Source of the DNA: an uncultured Shewanella sp.
GTDB taxonomy: Bacteria; Pseudomonadota; Gammaproteobacteria; Enterobacterales; Shewanellaceae
Length of the DNA stretch: 64,000 bases
Direction of reading: 5' to 3'
Assembly: GCF_947497935.1 (NCBI RefSeq)
Contig: NZ_CANMIO010000018.1
Location: forward strand, 28,664-92,663
A program made the translations under genes and the position numbers. The notes beneath the pieces were generated by a model, which made no database searches, was not told the origin of the DNA, and saw nothing but the letters and a program-made list of their open reading frames with translations. Of this stretch, positions 34,481-42,936 are shown piece by piece. Within the stretch, counting starts at the first letter, position 1. Each line of letters begins with the position of its first letter.

Positions 34481-35359
34481 ATGCGCAAACTGCCCCCTCT
34501 CAGGGCGCTACAAGTCTTTGAGGCCGCCGCCAGACAATCACATTTCTCCCGTGCGGCCGCGGAACTTTGTATTACCCAAAGCGCGGTGTCCCATCAAGTC
34601 AAACAGCTTGAAGAGCACTATGGCGAGCGACTATTTAAGCGTGAGGGACGACAACTACGACTGACTAGCAAAGGCAAGTTGCTATATAAAGAATTAGAGC
34701 GAATCTTTAATGAACTTAGTGATTTAAGCATGCAGATAAGTGGCGACAGTAATGATCAGCTGCGCCTTGCCGTTTATAGCTCATTTGCGATCAAATGGCT
34801 CATCCCTAGGCTCAGTGATTTTAGGCGCCAACATCCGCAAATAAAAATCCGTCTCAATATGATTGCCGATGATCCCGAGTTAAGCGACAGTGTGGCCGAC
34901 ATGTTTATCACGGGCCAAAGTGGCCAATTAGGTTACCATCATCACTTATTACATAAGGAGCGCTTAATTCCGGTGATTAGCCCAAGCTTGATGGTTCCAG
35001 ATAGCCTAGCACTGGACGAATTAGCTAAACACCCATTGCTGACTGTTGACGAGGGACCTCTCGGATTAGATTGGGACAGATGGTTTGTGGCTAACAACTT
35101 AGCCCTACCAGCAGAGCAACAACAACAACAACAACATGTTTTTAGTCATGTGTTAATGGCTATTGAGGCTGCTATTGCAGGCCAAGGGATCGCACTCGCA
35201 TCGGATTTTATGGTGCAGGCCGATATCGAAAGAGGCTTATTGGTTGAGTTGGATTTACCCGATATTTTGACTGGATTTGAGTTCTACTTCAGCTGTAAAC
35301 AGAGACGACTCAAAGAGCCCGCTATTGCCGCCTTTGTGAATTGGTTGAGCCAGCAGTAA
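34481..35359 (+). CDS. LysR-family regulator, GcvA-like
   Basis: 292 residues. N-terminal HTH (about 1-62) with LPPLRALQVFEAAARQSHFS and AELCITQSAVSHQVKQLE, the GcvA branch pattern, then an effector-binding domain. A tract of six CAA codons (35117-35134) encodes six Gln at ~213-218; an in-frame trinucleotide tract of this sort can change in length but stays in frame. It is divergent from a DMT transporter gene in a 143-base gap, the usual arrangement of a LysR gene and its target. The inducer is unknown. Confidence 0.88.
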   Translation: MRKLPPLRALQVFEAAARQSHFSRAAAELCITQSAVSHQVKQLEEHYGERLFKREGRQLRLTSKGKLLYKELERIFNELSDLSMQISGDSNDQLRLAVYSSFAIKWLIPRLSDFRRQHPQIKIRLNMIADDPELSDSVADMFITGQSGQLGYHHHLLHKERLIPVISPSLMVPDSLALDELAKHPLLTVDEGPLGLDWDRWFVANNLALPAEQQQQQQHVFSHVLMAIEAAIAGQGIALASDFMVQADIERGLLVELDLPDILTGFEFYFSCKQRRLKEPAIAAFVNWLSQQ

Positions 35360-35377
35360 ATACAAAAAAGTAATAAA

Positions 35378-35400
35378 AAAGCCAGCGTACTGCTGGCTTT
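35378..35400 (-). terminator. Terminator of rpe-gph-trpS
   Basis: AAAGCCAGC/GCTGGCTTT stem with a 5-base loop; on the minus strand it is followed by six T. It lies 21 bases beyond the trpS stop. Confidence 0.8.
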
Positions 35401-35420
35401 CATTAGTTCGTATCAACGAG

Positions 35421-36431
35421 TTAAACAATAAGACCAATCTTTTCGTAAACGTTCTTGATGGTCACTTCAGCGCGCGCCTGTGCTTTCTCTGCGCCATCTT
35501 TCATCACTTGATTCAAGAATGCTTGGTCTGCACGGTACTCTTTAAAGCGCTGCTGTAGCGGCTCCAGCATACCCACAACGGCTTCACCAGTTGCCACTTT
35601 CAAATGACCATACATCTTGCCTTCAAACTCGGCTTCAAGACTGGCAATTGACTGACCAGTACAGCCAGACATTAAGCTCAGTAGGTTTGATACACCAGGC
35701 TTTTCAGCAACGTCAAAACGAACCACTGGCGGCTCTTGGCCATCTGTCATCGCTTTTTTGATCTTCTTCATGATCGCTTTTGGATCTTCAAGCAGACCAA
35801 TAACATTATTACGGTTATCGTCAGACTTAGACATCTTCTTCAGCGGATCTTGCAGTGACATCACCTTAGCACCATGCTCAGGAATGAATGGCTCTGGGAT
35901 CACGAAAGTCTCACCGTAGGCATTATTAAAACGAGTCGCGATATCGCGAGTCAGCTCTAAGTGTTGCTTCTGATCTTGGCCCACTGGGATCTCGTTCGCT
36001 TGATAAAGCAAGATATCCGCCGCCATCAATACTGGGTAACCAAATAGGCCGACGTTGATATTGTTAGCGTGCTTCTGAGACTTGTCTTTAAACTGCGTCA
36101 TGCGGTTTAGCTCACCCATCTGGGTGTAACAGTTTAACGCCCAGCCAAGCTGAGTGTGCTGTGGCACCTGAGACTGGATAAATACCGTGCTCTTTTTAGG
36201 GTCAACACCACAAGCTAAATATAGCGCTAGCGTATCTAAACACGCCTCGCGTAACTTAACTGGATCTTGTCTGACAGTAATCGCATGCAGGTCAACGACG
36301 CAATAAAGGCAATCATGACTATCTTGCATTGCAACCCACTGACGTAACGCGCCCATATAGTTGCCGATGGTTAGCTCGCCCGATGGCTGCGCTCCGCTTA
36401 GAACTACTGGTTTCGTTAGGGGGGTCGTCAT
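35421..36431 (-). CDS. trpS: Tryptophan--tRNA ligase
   Basis: 336 residues. Class I synthetase signatures: GAQPSGELTIGNYMGAL (about 13-29, HIGH region, here TIGN) and KKMSKSDDN near 197-205 (KMSKS loop). It charges tRNA-Trp in the cytoplasm. The upstream gph stop is 5 bases before its start, so it is in one transcript with rpe and gph, as in other gammaproteobacteria. Confidence 0.96.
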   Translation of the reverse strand: MTTPLTKPVVLSGAQPSGELTIGNYMGALRQWVAMQDSHDCLYCVVDLHAITVRQDPVKLREACLDTLALYLACGVDPKKSTVFIQSQVPQHTQLGWALNCYTQMGELNRMTQFKDKSQKHANNINVGLFGYPVLMAADILLYQANEIPVGQDQKQHLELTRDIATRFNNAYGETFVIPEPFIPEHGAKVMSLQDPLKKMSKSDDNRNNVIGLLEDPKAIMKKIKKAMTDGQEPPVVRFDVAEKPGVSNLLSLMSGCTGQSIASLEAEFEGKMYGHLKVATGEAVVGMLEPLQQRFKEYRADQAFLNQVMKDGAEKAQARAEVTIKNVYEKIGLIV

Positions 36432-36436
36432 TTTGT

Positions 36437-37135
36437 TTATTGCTCCGTTGCTTTATCGCGCAGATTAAGTAGCGCGGTTATTTCACTAAATTGTTCACAT
36501 ACGGCATCTGGGCCGCTTAGCCCGATATCTTCACCGTAGTTGTAGCCATAGGTCAAGCCCACAGAGGCTACCTTAGCCGCTTTTGCCGCTAATATGTCGT
36601 TCTTTGAGTCACCCACCATCAACAACTGCTCAGCTCCTAACTGCCACTCGTGCAAAATATGCTGCAGTGGTAATGGATCAGGCTTCATTTTTGTTAATGA
36701 GTCACCGCCAAGCACCATGTCAAAGTAACCATGAATATTAAATGCTTCAAGCAGTGGAATGGTAAATTCATAAGGCTTGTTTGTGACAATCGCTATACGA
36801 TAGCCCTCTTGCTGTAACCGCGCTAATACCGACACTACATCTGCATATAACACACTGTGCTGCTGCAGATTAAGCCGATAAAAATGCATAAAGCGCGGCA
36901 TAGTGTTTTGCAGCTTTTCTTCCCCCACTTGAGTATCAAGGGCAAAAGATAGCGCTCTTCGCATTAGCATCTCAGCGCCATTACCCACCCAGCTTCGCAC
37001 CTGCTCATCACTACAAACTGGAAGGTTAAGCTCTTCTAGGGTCGCGCGCGTGGCAGCCGCTAGATCCGGAACGCTATCGATTAGCGTTCCGTCTAAGTCA
37101 AATGCTACCGTGTTAATTTGACTAAAAGGGCTCAT
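36437..37135 (-). CDS. gph: Phosphoglycolate phosphatase
   Basis: 232 residues, HAD superfamily. Motif I FDLDGTLIDSVPDLA (D13 nucleophile, D15), motif II in RIAIVTNKP (T near 118) and motif IV GDSKNDILAAKAA near 174. It removes phosphate from 2-phosphoglycolate produced by DNA repair and other reactions. It sits between rpe and trpS with gaps of three and five bases. Confidence 0.93.
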   Translation of the reverse strand: MSPFSQINTVAFDLDGTLIDSVPDLAAATRATLEELNLPVCSDEQVRSWVGNGAEMLMRRALSFALDTQVGEEKLQNTMPRFMHFYRLNLQQHSVLYADVVSVLARLQQEGYRIAIVTNKPYEFTIPLLEAFNIHGYFDMVLGGDSLTKMKPDPLPLQHILHEWQLGAEQLLMVGDSKNDILAAKAAKVASVGLTYGYNYGEDIGLSGPDAVCEQFSEITALLNLRDKATEQ

Positions 37136-37138
37136 TGA

Positions 37139-37813
37139 TTACGCCTCAACGCTCGCAAGTTCTGCACGCATCTCGTCAATAACCGCCTTGTAATCAGGCT
37201 TATTGAAAATAGCTGAGCCCGCGACAAACATGTCTGCACCTGCCGCTGCGATTTCGGCAATATTGTCGACCTTAACGCCGCCATCGACTTCGAGGCGAAT
37301 ATCATAACCACTGTCATCAATCAGCTTACGCACCTGACGCAACTTATCCAAAGTAGTCGGAATAAATGATTGGCCACCGAAACCAGGGTTAACAGACATA
37401 AGCAAAATAACATCCAGTTTATCCATTACATGGTCTAGGTAATGAAGAGGGGTTGCAGGGTTAAATACTAGGCCCGCTTTACAGCCAGACTCTTTAATCA
37501 ACTGCAAAGTACGATCAACATGCTCCGAAGCCTCTGGATGGAATGTAATAATCGATGCCCCAGCCTCTGCAAAATCAGGAATGATACGGTCGACTGGCTT
37601 CACCATTAGATGCACGTCGATATCCGCTGTGATGCCGTAGTTACGTAACGCCTGGCACACCATAGGGCCAATCGTTAGATTTGGTACATAATGGTTATCC
37701 ATGACATCAAAATGAACCACATCAGCGCCTGCGGCTAATACCGCATCGACATCTTCACCTAAACGAGCAAAATCGGCAGATAAAATAGAAGGAGCAATCA
37801 AAAATGGACGCAT
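37139..37813 (-). CDS. rpe: Ribulose-phosphate 3-epimerase
   Basis: 224 residues in a TIM barrel: IAPSILSADFARLGED at the N-terminus, HFDVMDNHYVPNLTIGP (~35-51), DVHLMV (~66), MSVNPGFGGQSFIP (~140) and EVDGGVK (~173). It interconverts ribulose-5-phosphate and xylulose-5-phosphate. First gene of the rpe-gph-trpS transcript; the 200-base stretch before it also carries the promoter of a divergent small gene. Confidence 0.96.
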   Translation of the reverse strand: MRPFLIAPSILSADFARLGEDVDAVLAAGADVVHFDVMDNHYVPNLTIGPMVCQALRNYGITADIDVHLMVKPVDRIIPDFAEAGASIITFHPEASEHVDRTLQLIKESGCKAGLVFNPATPLHYLDHVMDKLDVILLMSVNPGFGGQSFIPTTLDKLRQVRKLIDDSGYDIRLEVDGGVKVDNIAEIAAAGADMFVAGSAIFNKPDYKAVIDEMRAELASVEA

Positions 37814-37976
37814 ATCGAACTCACCTGAATGTTTAAGAAATATGCTATTCTACCTGCTGTAGCCATAGCCCTCCACACCTGAAAGCCCATTTCAGTTAAT
37901 TAGCACAGATAAAATAATTCACTTAAACAGTGAAATAGAATTTACGGGTAAAAAATGTTTAAAATATAGCCAGACT

Positions 37977-37985
37977 TGCTATAAT
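37977..37985 (+). promoter_or_regulatory. Extended -10 promoter for small exported protein gene
   Basis: TGC-TATAAT (extended -10) 30 bases before the start codon, with a weak TTTAAA at 37958-37963 as -35, 16 bases away. Confidence 0.6.
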
Positions 37986-38014
37986 GTTTCGACCAAGTTA
38001 ATAAAGGAGGCGTG

Positions 38015-38353
38015 ATGAAAGGACTTATCCAGAATACAGCAATACTAAAATCTGCTGTGCTTCTTGCGCTTGCGAGCTCAGCAATTGGTTCTCTTGCTTT
38101 GTCGTCAAATCCTGTAGAAACAGCATCAAACAATGCTTGTGCCTGTGATACTACAACCAGTCAATATAACCCTAGCCTACCTGCCAGCCATCCTAATAAT
38201 CGCTGCGCGAGTCAGTCAGATGATCTAAGCTGGAAAAGTTGGTTAACAGGTAAGAGCCAAACCAATCAATTACACTTTATCGATCTGTTTGAGCTGCTAT
38301 ACGGTCACGAAAGTGCACCTATTAGCAAAAGCTCTCCACTCAACGGCAAATAA
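38015..38353 (+). CDS. Small exported protein of unknown function
   Basis: 112 residues from the ATG at 38015, which has a near-perfect AAAGGAGG 4 bases upstream. A hydrophobic N-terminus (about 12-29, SAVLLALASSAIGSLAL) looks like a signal peptide or anchor. The mature part has a CAC pair (about 42-44) and a third Cys near 64, and is Ser/Asn-rich; I recognise no domain. A clear extended -10 promoter lies upstream and the next gene starts 8 bases after the stop, so the two are probably co-transcribed. Confidence 0.75.
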   Translation: MKGLIQNTAILKSAVLLALASSAIGSLALSSNPVETASNNACACDTTTSQYNPSLPASHPNNRCASQSDDLSWKSWLTGKSQTNQLHFIDLFELLYGHESAPISKSSPLNGK

Positions 38354-38361
38354 TCAGCGAT

Positions 38362-38547
38362 ATGCTACGCCATCTCTGGCAGCTATTTTCGAGTACTATC
38401 GCGGCTTTTTTTGGTGTGCAAACTGAACAAAACCGCCTTAGAGATTTCCAAGCCTCTTCACCATTACCCTTTATTATCATGGGCATAGTGTTGGCGATTA
38501 TGTTCGTGGCTGCGCTATTGCTCATCGTTAAGCAGGTACTCGCGTAA
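38362..38547 (+). CDS. DUF2970 small membrane protein
   Basis: 61 residues. The pattern LWQLFSSTIAAFFGVQTEQNRLRDFQASSP then a single strong membrane helix (PFIIMGIVLAIMFVAALLLIVK) is the DUF2970 signature (FGVQ-x-NR-RDF). The family role is unknown. It follows the small exported gene by 8 bases and converges with dam. Confidence 0.85.
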   Translation: MLRHLWQLFSSTIAAFFGVQTEQNRLRDFQASSPLPFIIMGIVLAIMFVAALLLIVKQVLA

Positions 38548-38572
38548 ACGATAAGCTAAGTGCTAGAGCAGG

Positions 38573-39412
38573 TTAATCATTCTCACTATGGTACGAATCG
38601 TCGTACAAAGCCATCAATTCATCGACCTTCTTACGACCACTCCCCTTCTGACTGATGTTACGTTGAACCTGAATCGTTCCAAAACGAGCCCCATGGTATA
38701 ACTCACGGGTTAATGGAATATCATGGTTACTGATCAGCACTGGAATACCCCGTTCTATCGCCGTATGACGCGCTTGTCTAGCAAGCAATGCCTGATCGTC
38801 TAACGAAAAACCGCTGCCCACATAAGTGGTAAAGCTAGCAGTTGAAGACAGAGGTGCATAAGGTGGATCACAATAAACCACATCGCCAGATTGAGTCATA
38901 CCAATTGCCTGCTCATAACCTATGCAGTGAAACTCGGCATTTTGAGCCTTTAGCGAAAACGCACGGATCTCTTTTTCTGGGAAGTAAGGTTTTTTATATG
39001 AACCAAATGGTACATTGAAGCCGCCTTTACGGTTATAACGACATAGGCCATTAAAACCATGACGATTCATATAAAGGAAATAGACTGAGCGCGTAAAGGG
39101 ATCTTGAGTCGCATTAAAGGCGGTACGGATCTTGTAGTAAGCCTCTTTATCATTCATTTCTGGAACGAAAAGTGCCTTCGCAGCTTTGATATATCTATCG
39201 GGCTCTTTTTGCACGATCTTGTACAAATTAATCAGGTCATGATTAATATCGCACAAAAGATATTGGCTGTAATTAGTATTGAGAAATACCGAACCGGCAC
39301 CGACAAAAGGCTCGACAAGGCGATCACCTTCAGGCAAATGCTCTGCCAAGGCTTCAATCAGTTTAAATTTTCCGCCTGCCCACTTTAGAAAGGCTCTTTG
39401 TTTTTTAATCAT
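38573..39412 (-). CDS. dam: DNA adenine methyltransferase (GATC)
   Basis: 279 residues. SAM-binding FLKWAGGKFKLIEAL near 8-22 and the catalytic DPPY at 182-185 (VVYCDPPYAPLS). The RNISQKGSGRKKVDELMALY end is typical of Dam. It methylates the adenine of GATC for mismatch repair and replication timing. It follows damX in the same direction with a 54-base gap. Confidence 0.96.
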   Translation of the reverse strand: MIKKQRAFLKWAGGKFKLIEALAEHLPEGDRLVEPFVGAGSVFLNTNYSQYLLCDINHDLINLYKIVQKEPDRYIKAAKALFVPEMNDKEAYYKIRTAFNATQDPFTRSVYFLYMNRHGFNGLCRYNRKGGFNVPFGSYKKPYFPEKEIRAFSLKAQNAEFHCIGYEQAIGMTQSGDVVYCDPPYAPLSSTASFTTYVGSGFSLDDQALLARQARHTAIERGIPVLISNHDIPLTRELYHGARFGTIQVQRNISQKGSGRKKVDELMALYDDSYHSEND

Positions 39413-39466
39413 TTAAATTGATTGAACACTGTGAAAAAAAGAGAGCTGATGATTGTACTCTGTTTA

Positions 39467-40960
39467 TTATTGAATTTCACGAGTTGGAAGTACATCTTGC
39501 AGCTCATATTCACTAAGATTTTGCCAAGCACGGACCCAAGGTTGTGAAATTCCCATTTCCGCTACCAATAATGCCGACTGTTCTTGCGCGATTTCTCGAC
39601 TACTAAACTCACCGAGTAACACGACCCAACGCTGTTTATAGCGCGCCACTTTGACGTAAGGAATGCCCTGCAGTATTTTTAGCGTGTTATGCAGCGAATC
39701 TAAGCGCTTCACACTAGCCAGTTGCAAAGTATAACCCTCTATTGGCATAGCATCTTGGGCTCGTTTATTCGCTGAACGACTTTGCTCCGTCACCAAGCTC
39801 TCATCAGAGCCGTTAGCACTCGGCTTTTCAATCGACTCACTCCGTTGTCTGGGTAACTGCGATCTTGTCGGGTTAACTGGTTGTTCAATAGCATCAAAGG
39901 TAGGAGCTTGCTCGACTTGATAGGTAGTAACCACTGCAGTGCTAAAAGCAACACTTGAAGATTCTATTGACTCATCTAAGTTCGTAATCTTAACCACTAC
40001 AGGCTCTGGATCATTAGCTGCACTCTCACTGCTACTCACTAATCGATTTTCACTGGAGTGAGATATTGGCAAATAGCCCTCAAGCACGCGTTCAGCATAC
40101 TCAAGCAGAAACGCATTATCCATCGCAACCGGCTCGTTTGTATCTAGAGCAAATTCGATCTTATTAGCTGCGGCAATATTAGTGGCATCATTGTTATCAC
40201 TCAGCCCCCAAGCTGCGAGTAAAGCGGTTATGCTTAATATTGAAGTGGCAACAAGCGTTGTTAGTTTAGACTTTTTCGGCGGCAGCTCTTGCTCGCCATT
40301 AAGAGCAAGCTCAAGTAGGTTAACAACTGCTTTTGGTGTGCCTAATTGTTGCTCCAAACGATTTTTAACTATGTCTCTTGGAGTAAACGGTTGTTGCTCA
40401 CTACGACTTAAAAGCGTGTAGTACAGCCCTTCACGTTCAGCTTGATCTAGTGGTTCAATATTGATGGGGAGCACTTGCTCTAAGAGTGACTCTGGAAGCT
40501 GACCAACGACATCATTCAAAAACTCATTCGGTGATGTCATTAAGATCTTAATCACCTTACCAGGCAAGCTCATTTGGCTAAGCCAAATGCACTCGGCCCA
40601 GACATCTAGAGGTAATAGGTGCGCATCATCTAACACTATGCAACTCTCAGCGGGCAAAGAGTCTAGAACACTAAGCAAGCACTCTGGCAGCGGGATCTCA
40701 TCATCAAAGACGGGATCGCTCAATAACTGAATAAGTATTTTGCGTCTGATTTCAGCGCTATCACAATGTTTAGGGCAAATAACGAGTGCAGAACTATGGT
40801 TATCTAATTCATTAACAAGCGCCGTGGCTAAGGTTGTCTTACCCGCACCATCTGCCCCCGTGAGCACCATCAGTTGCTCGCCGAACAAACTCAGATGCAA
40901 TAGCCGGTGCAGTAATGCATCTTGGCTTGGTAGTAAAGTGGAGTCTGCGGCAAACGACAT
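39467..40960 (-). CDS. damX: DamX: AAA-like ATPase domain, membrane anchor and SPOR domain
   Basis: 497 residues. Walker A G35-ADGAGK-T42 and Walker B CIVLDDAHLL near 107 show a P-loop domain in the cytoplasm; LTTLVATSILSITALLAAWGL (~232-252) is the membrane helix; the periplasmic part is disordered and Ser/Glu-rich until the SPOR domain at ~410-480 (YTLQLASVK, WVVLLGEFSSREIA), which binds denuded glycan strands at the septum. The P-loop domain makes it longer than E. coli DamX, as is common in Shewanella-type relatives. It lies between aroB and dam. Confidence 0.9.
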   Translation of the reverse strand: MSFAADSTLLPSQDALLHRLLHLSLFGEQLMVLTGADGAGKTTLATALVNELDNHSSALVICPKHCDSAEIRRKILIQLLSDPVFDDEIPLPECLLSVLDSLPAESCIVLDDAHLLPLDVWAECIWLSQMSLPGKVIKILMTSPNEFLNDVVGQLPESLLEQVLPINIEPLDQAEREGLYYTLLSRSEQQPFTPRDIVKNRLEQQLGTPKAVVNLLELALNGEQELPPKKSKLTTLVATSILSITALLAAWGLSDNNDATNIAAANKIEFALDTNEPVAMDNAFLLEYAERVLEGYLPISHSSENRLVSSSESAANDPEPVVVKITNLDESIESSSVAFSTAVVTTYQVEQAPTFDAIEQPVNPTRSQLPRQRSESIEKPSANGSDESLVTEQSRSANKRAQDAMPIEGYTLQLASVKRLDSLHNTLKILQGIPYVKVARYKQRWVVLLGEFSSREIAQEQSALLVAEMGISQPWVRAWQNLSEYELQDVLPTREIQ

Positions 40961-41123
40961 CTAGATCTGACCCCAATTCAATTGCGGCCATAAAAGATTG
41001 GCAATAATTTTAAGCGATAAAGATCCGCAACTATGCTTAAAAAAGGCCATAGCATGGGAAGAGAATTTAAAGACTTGTTTCTTAATACTGAGTTTAGCGT
41101 TCACCAATCACCTGCCACATAGT

Positions 41124-42203
41124 TTATGCGCAGCTGATAACCTCTTCCAGCAGCTCATCGGTAACGTCACTGTAGATCCCTGCTTGGCCTATGCCTTCAG
41201 GTAAAATAAGTCGTAACTGACCTTTGAGCACCTTCTTGTCTCGGCGCATATGCTTAATGAATTGATCGAAATTCATTGTCTCGGGAGCCGTTGTAGGCAG
41301 ATCAAATGCCGCTAATAACGCTGTTATACGACAAACAATTGACTCATCAACGAGCCCAAGCTTATTTGAAGTGATTGCAGCAAGGACTGTGCCAGCAGAG
41401 ACTGCCTCACCGTGTAACCAAACACCGTAGCCCATTTCGGCTTCAATAGCATGGCCAAAGGTGTGCCCGAGATTAAGCAATGCACGCACAGCTTGTTCGG
41501 TTTCATCCTTTTCTACAACTTCAGCCTTAATTTCGCAGCAACGGCTAATTGCATATTCGAGCGCTTGCGTATCCAATAATTTCAACGCTTCGACGTTGTT
41601 TTCAAGCCATTGGAAAAACTCTGCATCCCAAATCACACCATACTTAATGACTTCCGCCATGCCGGCTGCAAATTCACGTTTAGGTAAAGTGCTTAAGCAA
41701 TGAGTGTCAATTAACACACACTTAGGCTGATAGAAGGCACCTATCATATTTTTACCTAGGGGGTGATTAACTGCGGTTTTCCCGCCAACAGATGAATCAA
41801 CTTGAGACAACAAAGTCGTGGGGATCTGAATAAAATCCACACCTCGCTGATAGCTAGCAGCAGCAAAACCTGTCATATCACCAATCACACCACCACCTAG
41901 AGCAATCAAAACCGTATCTCTACCTAGATTTTGCTCTAGCAATGAAGTGAATATGGTATTCATCTGTTCGAGAGTTTTATATTGCTCACCGTCGGGCAGA
42001 ATGACAGGAGTAACGCACGCGAAATCCGACAGCATAGCTTCTACCTTTTCGAGGTAAAGAGGCGCTATCGTTTCGTTGGTGACGATTAGAATGTTTTTAT
42101 TTTGAAGATAGCGAGCCAATGGCTCGCTGCTACTAAACAAATTCTGGCCAATTTCAATTGGGTAACTGCGCTCTCCGAGCTCAACCAGAACTTGTTTAGT
42201 CAT
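41124..42203 (-). CDS. aroB: 3-dehydroquinate synthase
   Basis: 359 residues. NAD-binding GGGVIGDMTGFAAASYQRG near 105-123 and zinc-site residues in HPLGKNMIGAFYQP (~148), with GHTFGHAIEAEMGYG near 250 (His) and HGEAV near 268. It is the second step of the shikimate pathway, making 3-dehydroquinate from DAHP. It starts 3 bases after aroK; the same transcript continues into damX. Confidence 0.95.
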   Translation of the reverse strand: MTKQVLVELGERSYPIEIGQNLFSSSEPLARYLQNKNILIVTNETIAPLYLEKVEAMLSDFACVTPVILPDGEQYKTLEQMNTIFTSLLEQNLGRDTVLIALGGGVIGDMTGFAAASYQRGVDFIQIPTTLLSQVDSSVGGKTAVNHPLGKNMIGAFYQPKCVLIDTHCLSTLPKREFAAGMAEVIKYGVIWDAEFFQWLENNVEALKLLDTQALEYAISRCCEIKAEVVEKDETEQAVRALLNLGHTFGHAIEAEMGYGVWLHGEAVSAGTVLAAITSNKLGLVDESIVCRITALLAAFDLPTTAPETMNFDQFIKHMRRDKKVLKGQLRLILPEGIGQAGIYSDVTDELLEEVISCA

Positions 42204-42206
42204 ATC

Positions 42207-42722
42207 TTAAAAACCTAACTGTTCGATAATTTGATTTGCAACAACTTTGGCACTTTGCTCGTCAGTCTTAACGATGACGTCAGCAATCTCTTCATAAAGA
42301 GGATTACGCACCTCGGCTAGACTCTCTAGCACTTCTCTTGGGTCATCAACTTGAAGAAGTGGACGACGCTTATCTCTTTGCGTACGTGCGACTTGCTTGT
42401 CGATAGTGGTTTCTAGGTAAACAACGATACCGCGTGCAGATAGATTATTACGGATCTCTTTGCTTTGAATCGAACCACCGCCTGTAGCTAGGACAATGCC
42501 TTGCTTTTCAGTCAGATCGGCGACAACCTGTGTTTCACGGTTGCGGAAACCCTCTTCACCTTCAACATCAAAAACCCAAGCGATATCAGCACCTGTGCGG
42601 CTTTCAATTTCTTGATCTGAATCGTGGAACTCTAAGTGCAGCATCTGTGCCAGATGACGGCCTATAGTGCTTTTACCAGCCCCCATAGGGCCTACTAGGA
42701 AAATATTACGTTTCTCGGCCAT
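42207..42722 (-). CDS. aroK: Shikimate kinase I
   Basis: 171 residues. Walker A GPMGAGKST at 11-19, substrate-binding DSDQEIESRTGADIAW (~34), GGGS (~80), R near 119 in QRDKRRPLLQ (lid). It phosphorylates shikimate. First gene of aroK-aroB-damX-dam; gap of 3 bases to aroB. Confidence 0.95.
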   Translation of the reverse strand: MAEKRNIFLVGPMGAGKSTIGRHLAQMLHLEFHDSDQEIESRTGADIAWVFDVEGEEGFRNRETQVVADLTEKQGIVLATGGGSIQSKEIRNNLSARGIVVYLETTIDKQVARTQRDKRRPLLQVDDPREVLESLAEVRNPLYEEIADVIVKTDEQSAKVVANQIIEQLGF

Positions 42723-42896
42723 TTGATTTATACGTCTGAATCTTATTTAAGTTTGCCAACGTCAACTCAAATTAACAGAGTTGACCTTTAATCTTACCTT
42801 GCTCTATTGAGACTTGACCGCAGATTATCTCAGCTAAGTGCCATCTATGGCAAGCGTGGAATGCATTTCTATCAAAAATGTATCGACCAAACTGAC

Positions 42897-42921
42897 AAAG
42901 CCAGCGAATTACGCTGGCTTT
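42897..42921 (-). terminator. Hairpin after pilQ
   Basis: AAAGCCAGCG and CGCTGGCTTT, 5-base loop, 16 bases beyond the pilQ stop. Short T-run, so termination may be partial and allow read-through into aroK. Confidence 0.65.
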
Positions 42922-42936
42922 GTATGCCTAAATAAT

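Noticed and set aside
35117..35134. Six CAA repeats in the GcvA-like lysR gene as a phase-variation tract
   Set aside because: A trinucleotide tract stays in frame whatever its length, and six units are too few for frequent slippage.
40998..41204. Plus-strand ORF of 68 residues overlapping the end of aroB
   Set aside because: It overlaps a firm gene and has no ribosome site or domain.
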